The notes beneath the pieces are model-generated. The model was not told the DNA's origin. It searched no databases and saw nothing but the letters and a program-made list of their open reading frames with translations. Below, piece by piece: positions 53,051 to 62,631 of a stretch of DNA of 64,000 bases. Numbering within the stretch: the first letter of the stretch is position 1; the number at the start of each line of letters is the position of its first letter. Source of the stretch: Paludibacter sp. (GTDB lineage: Bacteria > Bacteroidota > Bacteroidia > Bacteroidales > Paludibacteraceae); contig JAFLKK010000001.1 of NCBI GenBank assembly GCA_019163375.1, positions 124,283 to 188,282 on the forward strand. The letters are read 5' to 3'. A program made the position numbers and the translations under genes.

Positions 53051-53809
53051 TTAAACTCTATGCGCAACGTATGTATTTGCCTGTTGAGCCGGGTTTATCT
53101 GTATGTCGTTGATGCTAACATGCGCCGGACGAGTGACGATAAACTCAATTGTATCTGCAATATCTTCAGCATTCAAAGGGGTGAGCCCGCTATACACAGC
53201 TTTGGCTTTTTCCTCATCACCATGATAACGAACAACCGAAAATTCGGTTTCGGCCATTCCCGGTGAAACGGAACTTACTTTGATACCATGTTTTACCAGG
53301 TCAATGCGTAGTCCTTTGGTAATAGCATTTACAGCATGTTTCGAAGCGCAGTATACGCTTCCGTTCGGATATACCTCTATGCCTGCAATCGATGAAAGAT
53401 TGATAATCAAACCTGATTGTTGCGCAATCATTCCGGGTACCACTAGTTTTGTAATGTAGAGCAATCCTTTTACGTTGGTATCAATCATCTGGTCGTAGTC
53501 GGCCAAATCACTTTGATCGAAAGGCAATGCGCCTGCAGCTAAACCGGCATTGTTTATTAAAATGTCGATGCGCTGGAATGTTTCAGGGATAGACTTAAAC
53601 GCTTTTTTGCAGGCATTATTGTCGCGAACATCGAAGCAAAGCGCCACCACCTCAGTAGAGAAATCGGCTTGCAATTGTTGGGTCAATTCATCCAATCGCT
53701 CCGAACGACGACCGGTGATGATAAGTTTATAACCGCTTAATTTAGCCAGTCGGAATGCGATAGCACGTCCGAAACCTGAAGTAGCTCCGGTAATTAATGC
53801 TGTTTTCAT
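53051..53809 (-). CDS. Short-chain dehydrogenase/reductase (YdfG-like)
   Basis: 252 residues. Classical SDR: TGATSGFGRAIAFRLAK (TGxxxGxG nucleotide site), ITGRRSERLDEL with two Arg after the second strand indicating NADPH, INNAGLAAG, the catalytic Ser in LSSIAGIEVYP and the YCASKHAVNA (YxxxK) motif. The pattern is that of the serine/3-hydroxy acid dehydrogenase YdfG group, which oxidises L-allo-threonine and 3-hydroxypropionate. The true substrate is uncertain. Cytoplasmic; 64 bases downstream of ribBA on the same strand and possibly in that operon. Confidence 0.87.
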   Translation of the reverse strand: MKTALITGATSGFGRAIAFRLAKLSGYKLIITGRRSERLDELTQQLQADFSTEVVALCFDVRDNNACKKAFKSIPETFQRIDILINNAGLAAGALPFDQSDLADYDQMIDTNVKGLLYITKLVVPGMIAQQSGLIINLSSIAGIEVYPNGSVYCASKHAVNAITKGLRIDLVKHGIKVSSVSPGMAETEFSVVRYHGDEEKAKAVYSGLTPLNAEDIADTIEFIVTRPAHVSINDIQINPAQQANTYVAHRV

Positions 53810-53873
53810 TTAAATATGTTGATGTTGTGTGTACTTAAACTGTCTTGATTGGTGGAGTTCACAGAAATGGGTG

Positions 53874-55085
53874 TTATTTGATATGCTTTAAATTGTGTCC
53901 CATTTTCGTTTTCTTTGTTTGCATGTAAAATGCGTTGTGCGGGTTCGTTGTAACCTCCAAAGGTACGTTTTCAATAATTGAAAGTCCATACGCTTCTAAA
54001 CCAATGCGTTTTACCGGATTGTTGGTCATCAGGCGAATTTTGCAAACACCCACTTCGCGCAAAATTTGCGCTCCAACTCCATAATCGCGCTCGTCGGCAT
54101 CGAATCCTAAGTGTAAATTAGCATCCACTGTATCCATGCCTTCTTCCTGAAGTTTATAGGCTTTGATTTTATTCATTAAGCCAATACCACGACCCTCCTG
54201 ATTCATATACACAACTACTCCTTTTCCTTCTTTTTCAATCATTTGCATGGCTTTGTGAAGTTGTTCGCCACATTCGCAACGCATAGACCCGAAAATGTCA
54301 CCGGTCATGCACGAGGAATGAACACGTACCAACACAGGCTCGTCCTTTTTCCATTCGCCTTTTATCAAAGCTATATGTTCTAATCCGTTTGAAGTTTGAC
54401 GGAAAGGAATTAATTTGAAGTTGCCATAAGCAGTTGGCATGTTGACTTTTACGCCCATTTCTACCAAAGACTCGGTTTTAAGTCGGTAAGCAATTAAATC
54501 TTCGATGGTAATGATTTTCATCTTGAACCTTTTCGCGATTTCAATCAATTCAGGCAGACGAGCCATCGTGCCGTCTTCGTTCATTATTTCAATTAATGCA
54601 CCTGCAGGATACAATCCGGCCAGACGGGCTAAATCAACAGCTGCTTCGGTATGTCCGGCACGGCGCAAAACACCTTTCGATCGGGCACGTAGCGGGAACA
54701 CATGCCCCGGGCGTCCAAAAGTTTCGGGTTTTGATGTCGGATCGGTCAATGCAACAAAAGTAGCAGCACGGTCGGCCGCCGAAACACCCGAGGTACAGCC
54801 TTCCAGCTTGTCGACACTAATTGTAAAAGGAGTAGAATGTATGGCTGTGTTTTTGTTAACCTGCATTTCCAGATCCAGCTCGTCACAACGTTCTTCTGTT
54901 AATGGAGCACACACCACACCGCGCCCGTGAGTGATCATGAAATTAATCATTTCAGGAGTCATTTTCTCGGCAGCACAGATAAAGTCGCCCTCGTTTTCGC
55001 GATCTTCATCATCGACAACGATTACAAATTTGCCATTTTTAATGTCTTCTAAAGCCTCTTCTATGGTATTTACTACTGATTTCAT
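53874..55085 (-). CDS. ribBA: Bifunctional DHBP synthase / GTP cyclohydrolase II
   Basis: 403 residues. The N-terminal half (1-205) is Rib[57 protein letters not shown] (in parts), [12 protein letters not shown] and [16 protein letters not shown]. The C-terminal half is Rib[25 protein letters not shown] has the zinc cysteines, then [18 protein letters not shown] and [16 protein letters not shown]. It makes both starting compounds of riboflavin from ribulose 5-phosphate and GTP. It starts one base after the lptF/G gene stop, so both share the promoter at 56601-56630. Confidence 0.96.
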   Translation of the reverse strand: MKSVVNTIEEALEDIKNGKFVIVVDDEDRENEGDFICAAEKMTPEMINFMITHGRGVVCAPLTEERCDELDLEMQVNKNTAIHSTPFTISVDKLEGCTSGVSAADRAATFVALTDPTSKPETFGRPGHVFPLRARSKGVLRRAGHTEAAVDLARLAGLYPAGALIEIMNEDGTMARLPELIEIAKRFKMKIITIEDLIAYRLKTESLVEMGVKVNMPTAYGNFKLIPFRQTSNGLEHIALIKGEWKKDEPVLVRVHSSCMTGDIFGSMRCECGEQLHKAMQMIEKEGKGVVVYMNQEGRGIGLMNKIKAYKLQEEGMDTVDANLHLGFDADERDYGVGAQILREVGVCKIRLMTNNPVKRIGLEAYGLSIIENVPLEVTTNPHNAFYMQTKKTKMGHNLKHIK

Positions 55086-55086
55086 T

Positions 55087-56580
55087 TTATTGCGAAATTA
55101 ATTTAGTCTGACTTTTGTCAAACAATTTGTTTTTTAATGAGTTATATCTATTTTTGATAATCATCCAATGCTTAATATATTGTTCCGGATTAAATAAAGA
55201 AGCATCAACTGCGGCTTTATAGGTTAGAAAGATACCAATTGGCAATAAAACTGCCGAACTCAACCACATTCCTTCGTACGATGGCCAAAGACCTTCGCGT
55301 GCCATTTTATAGCCGGTATTATCAATTATATAATAAAAGATAAACATAAGTACTGATATAACAACCGGCGCTCCTAATCCCCCTTTACGGATGATGGCCC
55401 CCAATGGTGCCCCGATAAAAAAGAATATCAAACAGGCGAAAGAAAGGGTAAACTTACGATGCCTTTCGATTTCGTGTCGACGAACGTAATTTAACTGTTC
55501 TTCCAGCATTATTTTATTATAATCAATAACGCTTTTCATGGCTTTGGCTCGCTCTATCGATATCGAAGTGGCTCGTTCCATCCCCGCTTGATTTAATGAT
55601 AAAAACAGGGTGTCGGGATTTAGCTCAGTCTTAATGGCTTTGATTTCTTTTTTTGAATAACGTATAGGATTTTCTTCTCTACCGATAAAATGCTGAGAAA
55701 TAATTTCTTTTCCTTGCGATTCGCTTCTCGACTCGGCAATTTTTGTCACAGAATCAATTGATTGTGTGAGTTGTTTTATATTTTTACTCACATGTTGATC
55801 TTGTAATGCCGATTCTTCGATGCGATTAAAATTATTGTCGAAATCAAGTAACATTTCTTTAAGCTTAAAAGTTTCGCGACGATACGGAATGCTCGATGGA
55901 GAAGTGTTTAATTGTTGTTGTGGGAGGTTCTCAAAACTTTCGCCATTGTACAAGGAAAGCAACAAATATTTATTGTCTGCCGAGAATTTTACACGCCCCG
56001 AATCAGCCACCATAACCCTTGCATTATCGAATCCCTTCGAAAAATCATAAATCATCATGTTTTTGAGTATGCCGCCTTCTTTGTCTCTTACATAGATGTT
56101 TACGCCCGGTATGCCCGAATAAAATTCACCCTTTGGAATATCAAACTCCGGTGATTTCTGTTTTAAAGATATGATAAGCGAATATAATTTCTTTTGCGAA
56201 ATAGGAAGTACAAAGTTTGAGAAGAAAAATGCTCCGATGCAAACAGCAGAAATGAAGAAGATGAGTGGGCGCATGATGCGGAAAAGCGAAATTCCTGCCG
56301 CTTTCATGGCTGTGAGCTCAAAATTTTCGCCCATATTCCCAAAGGTCATCAGCGAGGCCAGAAGAATGGCCAATGGCAAAGCCAGTGGTACTAACGAAAA
56401 GGTTGAATAAACAAAAAATTCAGCTAATATCGACCAGCTCACACCTTTCCCTACCAAGTCGGCAACATGTCTCCACAAGAACTGCATCAATAAAATGAAA
56501 ATGCAGATGAGGAATGTCATCAAAAAGAGCGTAAAAAAGCGTTTGAATACGTATGAATCGATTTTTTTTATTCTAAACAT
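55087..56580 (-). CDS. LptF/LptG family lipopolysaccharide export permease
   Basis: 497 residues. Six membrane helices, three at each end ([120 protein letters not shown]), and a periplasmic beta-jellyroll domain between (about 120-370) lengthened by a helical insertion, which is usual in Bacteroidota. The [20 protein letters not shown] coupling helix contacts LptB. Moves LPS from the inner membrane to the Lpt bridge. Operon with ribBA (1-base gap). A second LptF/G gene must lie elsewhere. Confidence 0.92.
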   Translation of the reverse strand: MFRIKKIDSYVFKRFFTLFLMTFLICIFILLMQFLWRHVADLVGKGVSWSILAEFFVYSTFSLVPLALPLAILLASLMTFGNMGENFELTAMKAAGISLFRIMRPLIFFISAVCIGAFFFSNFVLPISQKKLYSLIISLKQKSPEFDIPKGEFYSGIPGVNIYVRDKEGGILKNMMIYDFSKGFDNARVMVADSGRVKFSADNKYLLLSLYNGESFENLPQQQLNTSPSSIPYRRETFKLKEMLLDFDNNFNRIEESALQDQHVSKNIKQLTQSIDSVTKIAESRSESQGKEIISQHFIGREENPIRYSKKEIKAIKTELNPDTLFLSLNQAGMERATSISIERAKAMKSVIDYNKIMLEEQLNYVRRHEIERHRKFTLSFACLIFFFIGAPLGAIIRKGGLGAPVVISVLMFIFYYIIDNTGYKMAREGLWPSYEGMWLSSAVLLPIGIFLTYKAAVDASLFNPEQYIKHWMIIKNRYNSLKNKLFDKSQTKLISQ

Positions 56581-56600
56581 GCCTGTTTTTTTTGGAGCAA

Positions 56601-56630
56601 CAAAATTACTTCAAAAAGTTCAATAATCAA
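56601..56630 (-). promoter_or_regulatory. lptF/G-ribBA promoter
   Basis: Minus strand -33 TTG (56628-56630) and -7 TAATTTTG (56601-56608) with a 19-base spacer. Confidence 0.6.
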
Positions 56631-56778
56631 TTATTTGAAATGCGAAATTACTTTAAGTGTTTAATTAGTAAGAATGAAATTTGTTTAACCAAGCAGGTAG
56701 ATTGCTAAATGCTATCAGTTAGTACTTGGTTGACAATTAGGTTTTTGACTTAAAGTGTTTGTTGGCTATTGAAATAAA

Positions 56779-56809
56779 AAAGCCATTTGCATGTACGGCA
56801 GATGGCTTT
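56779..56809 (-). terminator. Terminator of the START-like gene
   Basis: AAAGCCATTTGC and GCAGATGGCTTT pair over 12 bases with one G-T, followed by TTTTTTATTTC on the minus strand. The stretch 56631-56778 shows nothing else. Confidence 0.85.
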
Positions 56810-56862
56810 AAGTTTCTGTATATTAGTTGGGTAGTATGTAACAGTACTGTTGTTATTTCCGG

Positions 56863-57246
56863 TTACATGCCCGTTTTACGTCTAAGTGTTTCTATTTGCT
56901 TATTCCAGAGCATGATAGAGTCTTCTTTGTCGCCTGGTTCGGCGAAATCGATGATAATCAGTGCTAAATCGCCGGTAACTTCCAGTGCAACAATCTTTAA
57001 TTCGAAATAGTAATCAGTGCCTTTGTCTTCTTCCCATTGAAAACGGATACTTGTATTTACTTTATTATCAATCAAGAAAGCTGTTTGCTCGTTTTTGTCC
57101 CACGAAAAAACATACTCTTCATTATTAACTGTTACTCCATCCGCAAACCACTCTGCCAGTCCAAGCGGAGTGCCAATCGAATTCCAAAGAATATTAATTG
57201 ATGAGGTTTTAAGTTGATATTCAATTTTAAATTTAGTCCTTTTCAT
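56863..57246 (-). CDS. START-like domain protein
   Basis: 127 residues of the small Bacteroidota START/AHSA1-like family: KFKIEYQLKTSSINILWNSIGTPLGLAEWFADGV (in parts) and TSIRFQWEEDKGTDYYFEL, with the C-terminal helix DSIMLWNKQIETLRRKTG. The helix-grip fold binds a hydrophobic ligand, but no substrate is known. Cytoplasmic. Lies 131 bases from cdd on the same strand and has its own terminator. Confidence 0.82.
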   Translation of the reverse strand: MKRTKFKIEYQLKTSSINILWNSIGTPLGLAEWFADGVTVNNEEYVFSWDKNEQTAFLIDNKVNTSIRFQWEEDKGTDYYFELKIVALEVTGDLALIIIDFAEPGDKEDSIMLWNKQIETLRRKTGM

Positions 57247-57377
57247 AAAGAAATTAGTTTACACAACAAGAAAAGCACGGATAATCAGGGGTTTTGACGT
57301 GCTTTTTTGAGTTCGCAATGTACACAATTAATTTAAAAAATGCAAGATGCTAAATGTTTTTTATGTTTTGTGCTCAT

Positions 57378-57860
57378 TTAGCTGTTTAAACTGCCTTTTT
57401 CAAAGCATAAAGGCAATAATTGCTTTATGTTATCAATTTGGTAAATATGTTTCGTTCCGTATAAAAGAACGGTAATGTTTTTTTCGAAACGAGACTCTGT
57501 TTCTAGAAGAACTTGTCGGCACGAACCACATGGTGTGATCGGTTCTTCTAAAAAACGATTGTTCGTGTGAGCAACAATGGCAATTGTTTTTACGGCCACT
57601 TCAGGAAATTGGGCATTAGCATAAAACATAGCTACCCGTTCTGCACATAATCCCGACGGGTAGGCCGAGTTTTCCTGGTTGCTTCCGGCGAAGATCTCAC
57701 CATTTTCCAATTCTACAGCTGCTCCAACATGAAAGTTAGAGTAGGGTGCGTAGGCCTTTGCTACTTGTTCTTTTGCCTTGTCTATCAGTTGTTGTTGAGC
57801 TTCAGTCAGCTCATCGAAAGTATATATCGTAATTTTTGTTTCTATTGTCTTCTTTTCCAT
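57378..57860 (-). CDS. cdd: Cytidine deaminase
   Basis: 160 residues from the ATG at 57860; 17 extra residues in the longest frame do not fit the family. Motifs: AYAPYSNFHVGAAVELENGE, zinc site with PSGLCAERVAMF (CAE) and PCGSCRQVLLE (PCxxC), as in tetrameric, all-cysteine-ligand enzymes. It deaminates cytidine and deoxycytidine in pyrimidine salvage. Own -7 box at 57944-57951, divergent from the glucosaminidase gene. Confidence 0.93.
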   Translation of the reverse strand: MEKKTIETKITIYTFDELTEAQQQLIDKAKEQVAKAYAPYSNFHVGAAVELENGEIFAGSNQENSAYPSGLCAERVAMFYANAQFPEVAVKTIAIVAHTNNRFLEEPITPCGSCRQVLLETESRFEKNITVLLYGTKHIYQIDNIKQLLPLCFEKGSLNS

Positions 57861-57943
57861 AGCTAAGTTTAAATCGAAAAAATATTTTTTAGTGTTTAGT
57901 GTAATCGTCAAATACTCCGCCTAATATGGAGGTTTGAGAGCTG

Positions 57944-58001
57944 CAAAAATAGATTTTTTTTCAATCAAATTATTCTTTTCGGGTAATTAGTTTTATTTTT
58001 G
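57944..58001. promoter_or_regulatory. Divergent promoters for cdd and the glucosaminidase gene
   Basis: Minus strand TATTTTTG at 57944-57951 (cdd) and plus strand TATTTTTG at 57994-58001 (glucosaminidase, 28 bases before its ATG). -33 elements are not clear. Confidence 0.45.
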
Positions 58002-58029
58002 TATCAAAATAAAACTATAACTTTTAAAA

Positions 58030-58998
58030 ATGAGAATAAAAAGAATTATCGGAACTCTAATTAGTGTTTTGTTTTTTAGCTCGTTGGGCATTGCTCAAAC
58101 GCTCAATCAAGCCTATCTTTCTTATATCGAACAATATCACAAAATTGCCCAAAAGCAACAGCGTTCACACGGCGTGCCGGCCAGTATTACACTTGCACAG
58201 GGCTTGCTGGAGTCGGGGGCAGGACAAAGTTATTTGTCAAAATCCTCAAACAATCATTTCGGCATTAAATGTTCCGACTGGCAAGGCGAAAAGATATATT
58301 ACGATGATGATACAAAAGATGAGTGTTTCAGAAAATACAGTCAGGTGCTTGATTCGTACGAAGACCATTGTGCGTTCCTGAAATCGCGGGCAAGATATGC
58401 TTCGCTGTTTGAGTTAAAACCGACCGACTATGAAGGTTGGGCTTTCGGACTTAAAAAAGCGGGATATGCCACCGACCCTACGTATGCGTATAAACTTATT
58501 TCGATAGTTGAAAATTATAGTTTGCACAAGTTCGATATCGAGCAGGCTTATGCTAAAAACTCTACTGCTTCTGAAGTTGAGGTAAAGACAAATTCAAAGC
58601 CTTCGAAAAGGATTATTGAAGAAAATACTACATCTATAGGTTCAATAAAAGCAGCGACAACCCATGAAGTGAAACGTGTGAACGGTGTGCTGTTTGTTAC
58701 TGCAACTGCAGGTGACTCGTTTAGCACCATTGCCGACGAATTTAATATTGGCGAAGCTCGCCTCAGAAGATACAATGATGTAAATGCTGATGCTAGACTG
58801 GCTGCCGGAAATAGAGTATTTATAACGATAAAAAAGAATAAGGCAGAAAAAGGGTATCCTACTCACCGTATTCTGGCGGGCGAATCGATGCGGAGTATTT
58901 CGCAGGATTACGCTGTGAAAGTAACCGAATTATATATACTGAATAATATGCCTTTTGAAGATGGGGCAAAACTGGGTCAGGTGCTGCAGTTGCGATAA
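58030..58998 (+). CDS. Glucosaminidase-domain protein with LysM repeats
   Basis: 322 residues. Signal peptide (RRIIGTLISVLFFSSLGIA-like, residues 1-22); a FlgJ/Auxilin-type glucosaminidase domain (about 25-170: VPASITLAQGLLESGAGQSYL, NNHFGIKCSDWQGEK, YSQVLDSYEDHCAFLKSR, GWAFGLKKAGYATDPTYAYK); a low-complexity linker; two LysM domains (about 218-265 and 275-322; FSTIADEFNIGEARLRRYND, THRILAGESMRSISQDYAV). It should cleave peptidoglycan glycan strands while bound to the wall. Catalytic Glu is likely in LLESG. The organisation is common in Bacteroidota. Confidence 0.92.
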   Translation: MRIKRIIGTLISVLFFSSLGIAQTLNQAYLSYIEQYHKIAQKQQRSHGVPASITLAQGLLESGAGQSYLSKSSNNHFGIKCSDWQGEKIYYDDDTKDECFRKYSQVLDSYEDHCAFLKSRARYASLFELKPTDYEGWAFGLKKAGYATDPTYAYKLISIVENYSLHKFDIEQAYAKNSTASEVEVKTNSKPSKRIIEENTTSIGSIKAATTHEVKRVNGVLFVTATAGDSFSTIADEFNIGEARLRRYNDVNADARLAAGNRVFITIKKNKAEKGYPTHRILAGESMRSISQDYAVKVTELYILNNMPFEDGAKLGQVLQLR

Positions 58999-59078
58999 TA
59001 ACTGTACCGATGTTTTTTCTTCAGTAATCTCAAATCAATGCAACTTTACTTTTTGGTGCTATAATCCTCTAAATTGTT

Positions 59079-59369
59079 ATGCGAAAAAAAAATACCGAAT
59101 TGTTGAGCGATGTTATCCGTCAGGTTTTGAAACAGCATCATCTGGATAAACCATTGTACGAAAAACGACTGATAGACGCATGGCCGTTGGTGCTGGGAGC
59201 TAACATCGTGCAATATACATCCGATTTAAGCATAAAAAACAGGGTGCTTTACGTGAGTCTGAATTCGTCGGTACTTCGGCACGATTTATTTCTATCGCGC
59301 GAAGAAATTAAAAAATCGCTCAATAAGCATGTGGGAGTAGATGTAATTGTAGATATTGTGTTTAGATAA
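59079..59369 (+). CDS. DUF721 (DciA-like) protein
   Basis: 96 residues of the DUF721 family: LSDVIRQVLKQHHLDKPLYE, RLIDAWPLVLGANIVQYTSD, ILYVSLNSSVLRHDLFLS-like strand-helix ending. Several members act as DciA, the ancestral loader of the replicative helicase DnaB; a short Bacteroidota form like this may have the same or an RNA-linked role. Transcribed with the gene 20 bases downstream. A possible operon with the glucosaminidase upstream (80-base gap). Confidence 0.85.
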   Translation: MRKKNTELLSDVIRQVLKQHHLDKPLYEKRLIDAWPLVLGANIVQYTSDLSIKNRVLYVSLNSSVLRHDLFLSREEIKKSLNKHVGVDVIVDIVFR

Positions 59370-59389
59370 ATTGTTTATTTGTCGGAGCT

Positions 59390-59911
59390 ATGGATTATAG
59401 AGAACACTTGTCTCGACCACTTTCGAAGCGCTACGTTGATAATTTAGTCCTTGAAATTTTTGCCAACCCGCGCGATTTTTATCTTGTCTACCAACTTATA
59501 TTCGACCCGGATGAAAAGGTGAGATGGAGAGCAGCCTGGGCTTGTCAGAAAATAAGTGAGAAACATCCCCAATGGTTTAATGATCAGCATTTTTTAGAGT
59601 TAGCATATCTTGCTATCTCCACTTCACACGGTGGTCTGCACCGTGGTTGCTTGTCGATTCTTAAAAGCATATCCCTACCCGAAAATATTCCGGTTGAATT
59701 TATAAATGCTTGTTTCGATTGGATGATTTCTCCTAAATATCCCATTGCAGTTCAGGCATTTTCGATGAGAATATTATATTTGATATGTTTAAGAGAACCT
59801 GATTTTAGACATGAACTAATAGCTTGTCTCGAGAATGTAGACCTTGAGTGCTACAGCCCGGGATTTAAATCCACCCGAAAGAACATCCTTAAATTGTTGA
59901 ATGGTAAATAG
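59390..59911 (+). CDS. HEAT-repeat-like helical protein, unknown function
   Basis: 173 residues with helical repeats resembling HEAT units: YLVYQLIFDPDEKVRWRAAWACQKISEKHP (shown in part), LAISTSHGGLHRGCLSILKSI and YPIAVQAFSMRILYLICLRE. The pattern DEKVRWRAAWA is typical for HEAT adaptor proteins. No enzymatic motif, signal peptide or membrane segment. It follows the DUF721 gene after 20 bases and probably shares its transcript. Confidence 0.68.
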   Translation: MDYREHLSRPLSKRYVDNLVLEIFANPRDFYLVYQLIFDPDEKVRWRAAWACQKISEKHPQWFNDQHFLELAYLAISTSHGGLHRGCLSILKSISLPENIPVEFINACFDWMISPKYPIAVQAFSMRILYLICLREPDFRHELIACLENVDLECYSPGFKSTRKNILKLLNGK

Positions 59912-59970
59912 TTTAGTTTTCTTAGCAGAAACTAAATTGCTAAAACTGCACACATTTGCAATAAAAGTGT

Positions 59971-59978
59971 TACTTTTG
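59971..59978 (+). promoter_or_regulatory. -7 box of the carboxyltransferase gene
   Basis: TACTTTTG, 66 bases before the start codon. Confidence 0.45.
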
Positions 59979-60044
59979 CCCCCGACATTAGAGCGGTCTA
60001 TTTGGCTGCTTATAACTTTAAGTTTAATCAAATAAAAGTTTTTT

Positions 60045-61589
60045 ATGACTTTAAAGAAAAACATTCTAGCATTACGGCAAAAAAAGGCGATTGTTGAAAA
60101 AGGCGGTGGTGATAAAGCTATCGAGAAACAAGTAGCCATGGGCAAGATGACTGCCCGCGATCGTATTCTTGCTTTGTTAGACGTCGATTCGTTTCACGAA
60201 TACGACCTTTTTGTTGAACACGAAGAACGTAACTTCGGAATGGCAAGCAAAGAATTGGCTGGCGATGGTGTTATTACTGGAACTGGAACAATTAATGGTG
60301 CCCCAATTTGCATCTACGCACAAGATTTTACGGTAATGGGTGGTTCGCTAGGACTTAAACACGCTCGTAAAATTACCAAAATCATGGATCACGCACTTAG
60401 AATGAAAGTGCCTTGTATCGGAATCAACGATTCGGGTGGTGCACGTATTCAGGAAGGTATTAGTGCTTTGGCCGGTTATGGTGAAATTTTTTATCGTAAT
60501 ACCATGTCATCGGGTGTTATTCCACAGATCTCTGTTATCTTAGGCCCATGTGCCGGTGGTGCAGTATATTCTCCAGCTCTTACCGATTTCGTTTTTGTAG
60601 TAGAAAACATTTCTAAAATGTTTATTACCGGACCAAATGTTATTGAAACGGTATTGGGAGAAAAAATTTCGCAAGAAGACTTAGGTGGAGCACGTGTACA
60701 CGCCGAAATTACCGGTAATGCACATTTCTATGCACTCAGCGAAATGGAATGTTTTGATCAGATTAAAGAATTGATTTCTCTTATCCCTCATAGCAATCAG
60801 CAAAAAGCTGTAAGTGTTGAGCCGAAAGAGCCAAAATCATTGAAAAATATTGAAAATATTATTCCTGCCGATCCAAAACAACCTTACGATGTACGTGAAG
60901 TGATTCATGCACTTACCGATGATTCTAAGTTTCTTGAAATTCATGAACTTTGGGCAGCCAATATTGTAATCGGTTTTGGTCGTTTGAATGGTGAAACTAT
61001 TGGTTTCGTAGCCAATCAGCCAATGTATCTGGCCGGTGTGCTTGATTGTGATGCTTCTGATAAAGCAGCTCGTTTTATTTTATATTGCGATGCTTTCAAT
61101 ATTCCAATTGTTACGCTTGAAGATATGCCGGGTTATTTACCGGGTGTTGATCAGGAACATGCAGGTGTTATTCGTCACGGAGCAAAAATGCTTTATGCTT
61201 ACTCCGAAGCTACAGTGCCAAAAATCACTGTTATTCTTCGTAAGGCTTATGGTGGTGGATATATTGCAATGAATTCGCGTCACTTAGGTGCCGACTTTAT
61301 GTTTGCATGGCCGGGAGCTGAAATTGCTGTTATGGGACCAGAAGGTGCTGCTAACATCATTTTCCGCAAAGAAATTATGGAGGCTGAAGACGAAGATGCA
61401 ATGCGTCAACAAAAAGTTCAAGAGTATATTGAGAAATTTGCTAATCCATTTGTAGCAGCTTCAAAAGGCTATATCGATGCGGTTATCGAACCTTCTGAAA
61501 CTCGTGAATTGTTATTGCATGCGCTTGAAGTGTCTAAGAACAAAGACGATCATCGTCCTGCTAAAAAACACGGTATTCCTCCATTTTGA
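60045..61589 (+). CDS. Acyl-CoA (propionyl/methylmalonyl-CoA) carboxyltransferase beta subunit
   Basis: 514 residues of the two-crotonase-domain carboxyltransferase family: GKMTARDRILALLDVDSF, YAQDFTVMGGSLG, CIGINDSGGARIQEGISALAGYGEIF (in parts), ILGPCAGGAVYSPALTDFVF, the second-domain DMPGYLPGVDQEHAGVIRHGAKML (in parts), AYGGGYIAMNSRHLGADFMFAWP (in parts) and AVMGPEGAANIIFRKE. It transfers carboxyl between biotin and propionyl-CoA or methylmalonyl-CoA, either as PccB or as the alpha subunit of the sodium-pumping methylmalonyl-CoA decarboxylase (MmdA); sequence alone cannot choose. A biotin carrier follows. Confidence 0.92.
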   Translation: MTLKKNILALRQKKAIVEKGGGDKAIEKQVAMGKMTARDRILALLDVDSFHEYDLFVEHEERNFGMASKELAGDGVITGTGTINGAPICIYAQDFTVMGGSLGLKHARKITKIMDHALRMKVPCIGINDSGGARIQEGISALAGYGEIFYRNTMSSGVIPQISVILGPCAGGAVYSPALTDFVFVVENISKMFITGPNVIETVLGEKISQEDLGGARVHAEITGNAHFYALSEMECFDQIKELISLIPHSNQQKAVSVEPKEPKSLKNIENIIPADPKQPYDVREVIHALTDDSKFLEIHELWAANIVIGFGRLNGETIGFVANQPMYLAGVLDCDASDKAARFILYCDAFNIPIVTLEDMPGYLPGVDQEHAGVIRHGAKMLYAYSEATVPKITVILRKAYGGGYIAMNSRHLGADFMFAWPGAEIAVMGPEGAANIIFRKEIMEAEDEDAMRQQKVQEYIEKFANPFVAASKGYIDAVIEPSETRELLLHALEVSKNKDDHRPAKKHGIPPF

Positions 61590-61660
61590 TGTGAGACGTA
61601 CACTACAAATTTCTTAATTGCTGTACAGATGAGCTAGTCTTGTCTCAAACATAAAAAAAT

Positions 61661-61996
61661 ATGGAAACAGAAAAACCAGAATATGTCGACTTTGCAGTAA
61701 CTGCACGCAAATACAAGACATTATTGACAAAGAAATACCAAAATAGAAAACAATGGATTAATCCAAGTCCGTATGATATTCAATCTATCATTCCCGGAAC
61801 TATTTTAAGTGTTTTTGTTAAAGAAGGCGATGTTGTAAATGAAGGTGCACCTCTTTTAATATTGGAAGCAATGAAAATGCAAAATCGTATTGAAATGCCT
61901 TTTACAGCTCGAATTAAAAAGATAAATGTGGAAGTAGGAGTGAGAATTCCAAGAGAAACGTTGATGATAGAGCTTGAGGCTTTGGATAACGAATAG
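61661..61996 (+). CDS. Biotin carboxyl carrier protein
   Basis: 111 residues. The C-terminal 70 residues are a biotinyl domain: IIPGTILSVFVKEGDVVNEGAPLLILEAMKMQNRIEMPF (in parts), with the biotinylated Lys in EAMKM. The N-terminal 40 residues are a charged extension (VDFAVTARKYKTLLTKKYQN). It carries carboxybiotin to the carboxyltransferase encoded 71 bases upstream. A biotin carboxylase or membrane decarboxylase subunit is not adjacent; a terminator follows at once. Confidence 0.9.
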   Translation: METEKPEYVDFAVTARKYKTLLTKKYQNRKQWINPSPYDIQSIIPGTILSVFVKEGDVVNEGAPLLILEAMKMQNRIEMPFTARIKKINVEVGVRIPRETLMIELEALDNE

Positions 61997-62014
61997 AACT
62001 TTGTTCGAATATAG

Positions 62015-62052
62015 AAAACGGTTAATCGAGAAATTGATTAACCGTTTTTTTT
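62015..62052 (+). terminator. Terminator after the biotin carrier gene
   Basis: AAAACGGTTAATC and GATTAACCGTTTT form a perfect 13-bp stem with a T8 tail. Confidence 0.9.
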
Positions 62053-62103
62053 ATATATTCAAAGGTTTACTAACTCAAGTAAATGTATTTCTAATTACAG
62101 ATT

Positions 62104-62631
62104 TTACTTTGTCTTTGCAGGGAAATTTAAATCTTTTATTGCAATAATGCGAGCCCATTCTTGTTCAAAATTTGGGGTGAAAACGTTTTTGCCTAATTGC
62201 GCTTCTATTTCACTTATTTTCCAAAATTTACCTTCCGAAATTTCAATAGGGTCGGGCTGTATATCGCCGTCGTAAACGGTATAATGGCTGTGTACAAGCT
62301 CTGCCTCTTTATCCGATACAAATTTATAGCGGAGAATAAAAACCGGTTCGAAAGCCGTGATTCCTAATTCTTCTTCTACCTCCCGGCGCAGTGCATGGGC
62401 AACTTCTTCCCCAAAATCGACATGCCCACCAACAGAAGTGTCCCATTTCCCCGGTTGAATATCTTTATTCATAGCTCTTTTCTGCAGATACAATTCGCCT
62501 GCCGAGTTAAATACATGCAAGTGAACCACGGGGTGCAGTAAGAAAGATCCTGAATGACATTCGGTTCGTGAGGCTTTGCCAATTACCTGTCCATCGTCGG
62601 TAACAAGAGGAAAATATTCTGTTTTGTTCAT
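62104..62631 (-). CDS. NUDIX hydrolase (IDI/YfcD-like)
   Basis: 175 residues. The Nudix box is present as GGHVDFGEEVAHALRREVEEELGI (in part; G, E and REVEEEL at the expected places). HPVVHLHVFNSAGELYLQKRA upstream of it is characteristic of the YfcD/isopentenyl-diphosphate-isomerase-like subgroup, as is KDIQPGKWDTSVGGH. It probably hydrolyses a nucleoside diphosphate derivative; a true isopentenyl isomerase is unlikely because the diagnostic TCCSHP motif is missing. Monocistronic. Confidence 0.88.
   Translation of the reverse strand: MNKTEYFPLVTDDGQVIGKASRTECHSGSFLLHPVVHLHVFNSAGELYLQKRAMNKDIQPGKWDTSVGGHVDFGEEVAHALRREVEEELGITAFEPVFILRYKFVSDKEAELVHSHYTVYDGDIQPDPIEISEGKFWKISEIEAQLGKNVFTPNFEQEWARIIAIKDLNFPAKTK

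Noticed and set aside
53550-54930. Plus-strand open frames over the SDR and ribBA genes
   Set aside because: They are antisense to strongly conserved coding regions and carry no motif of their own.
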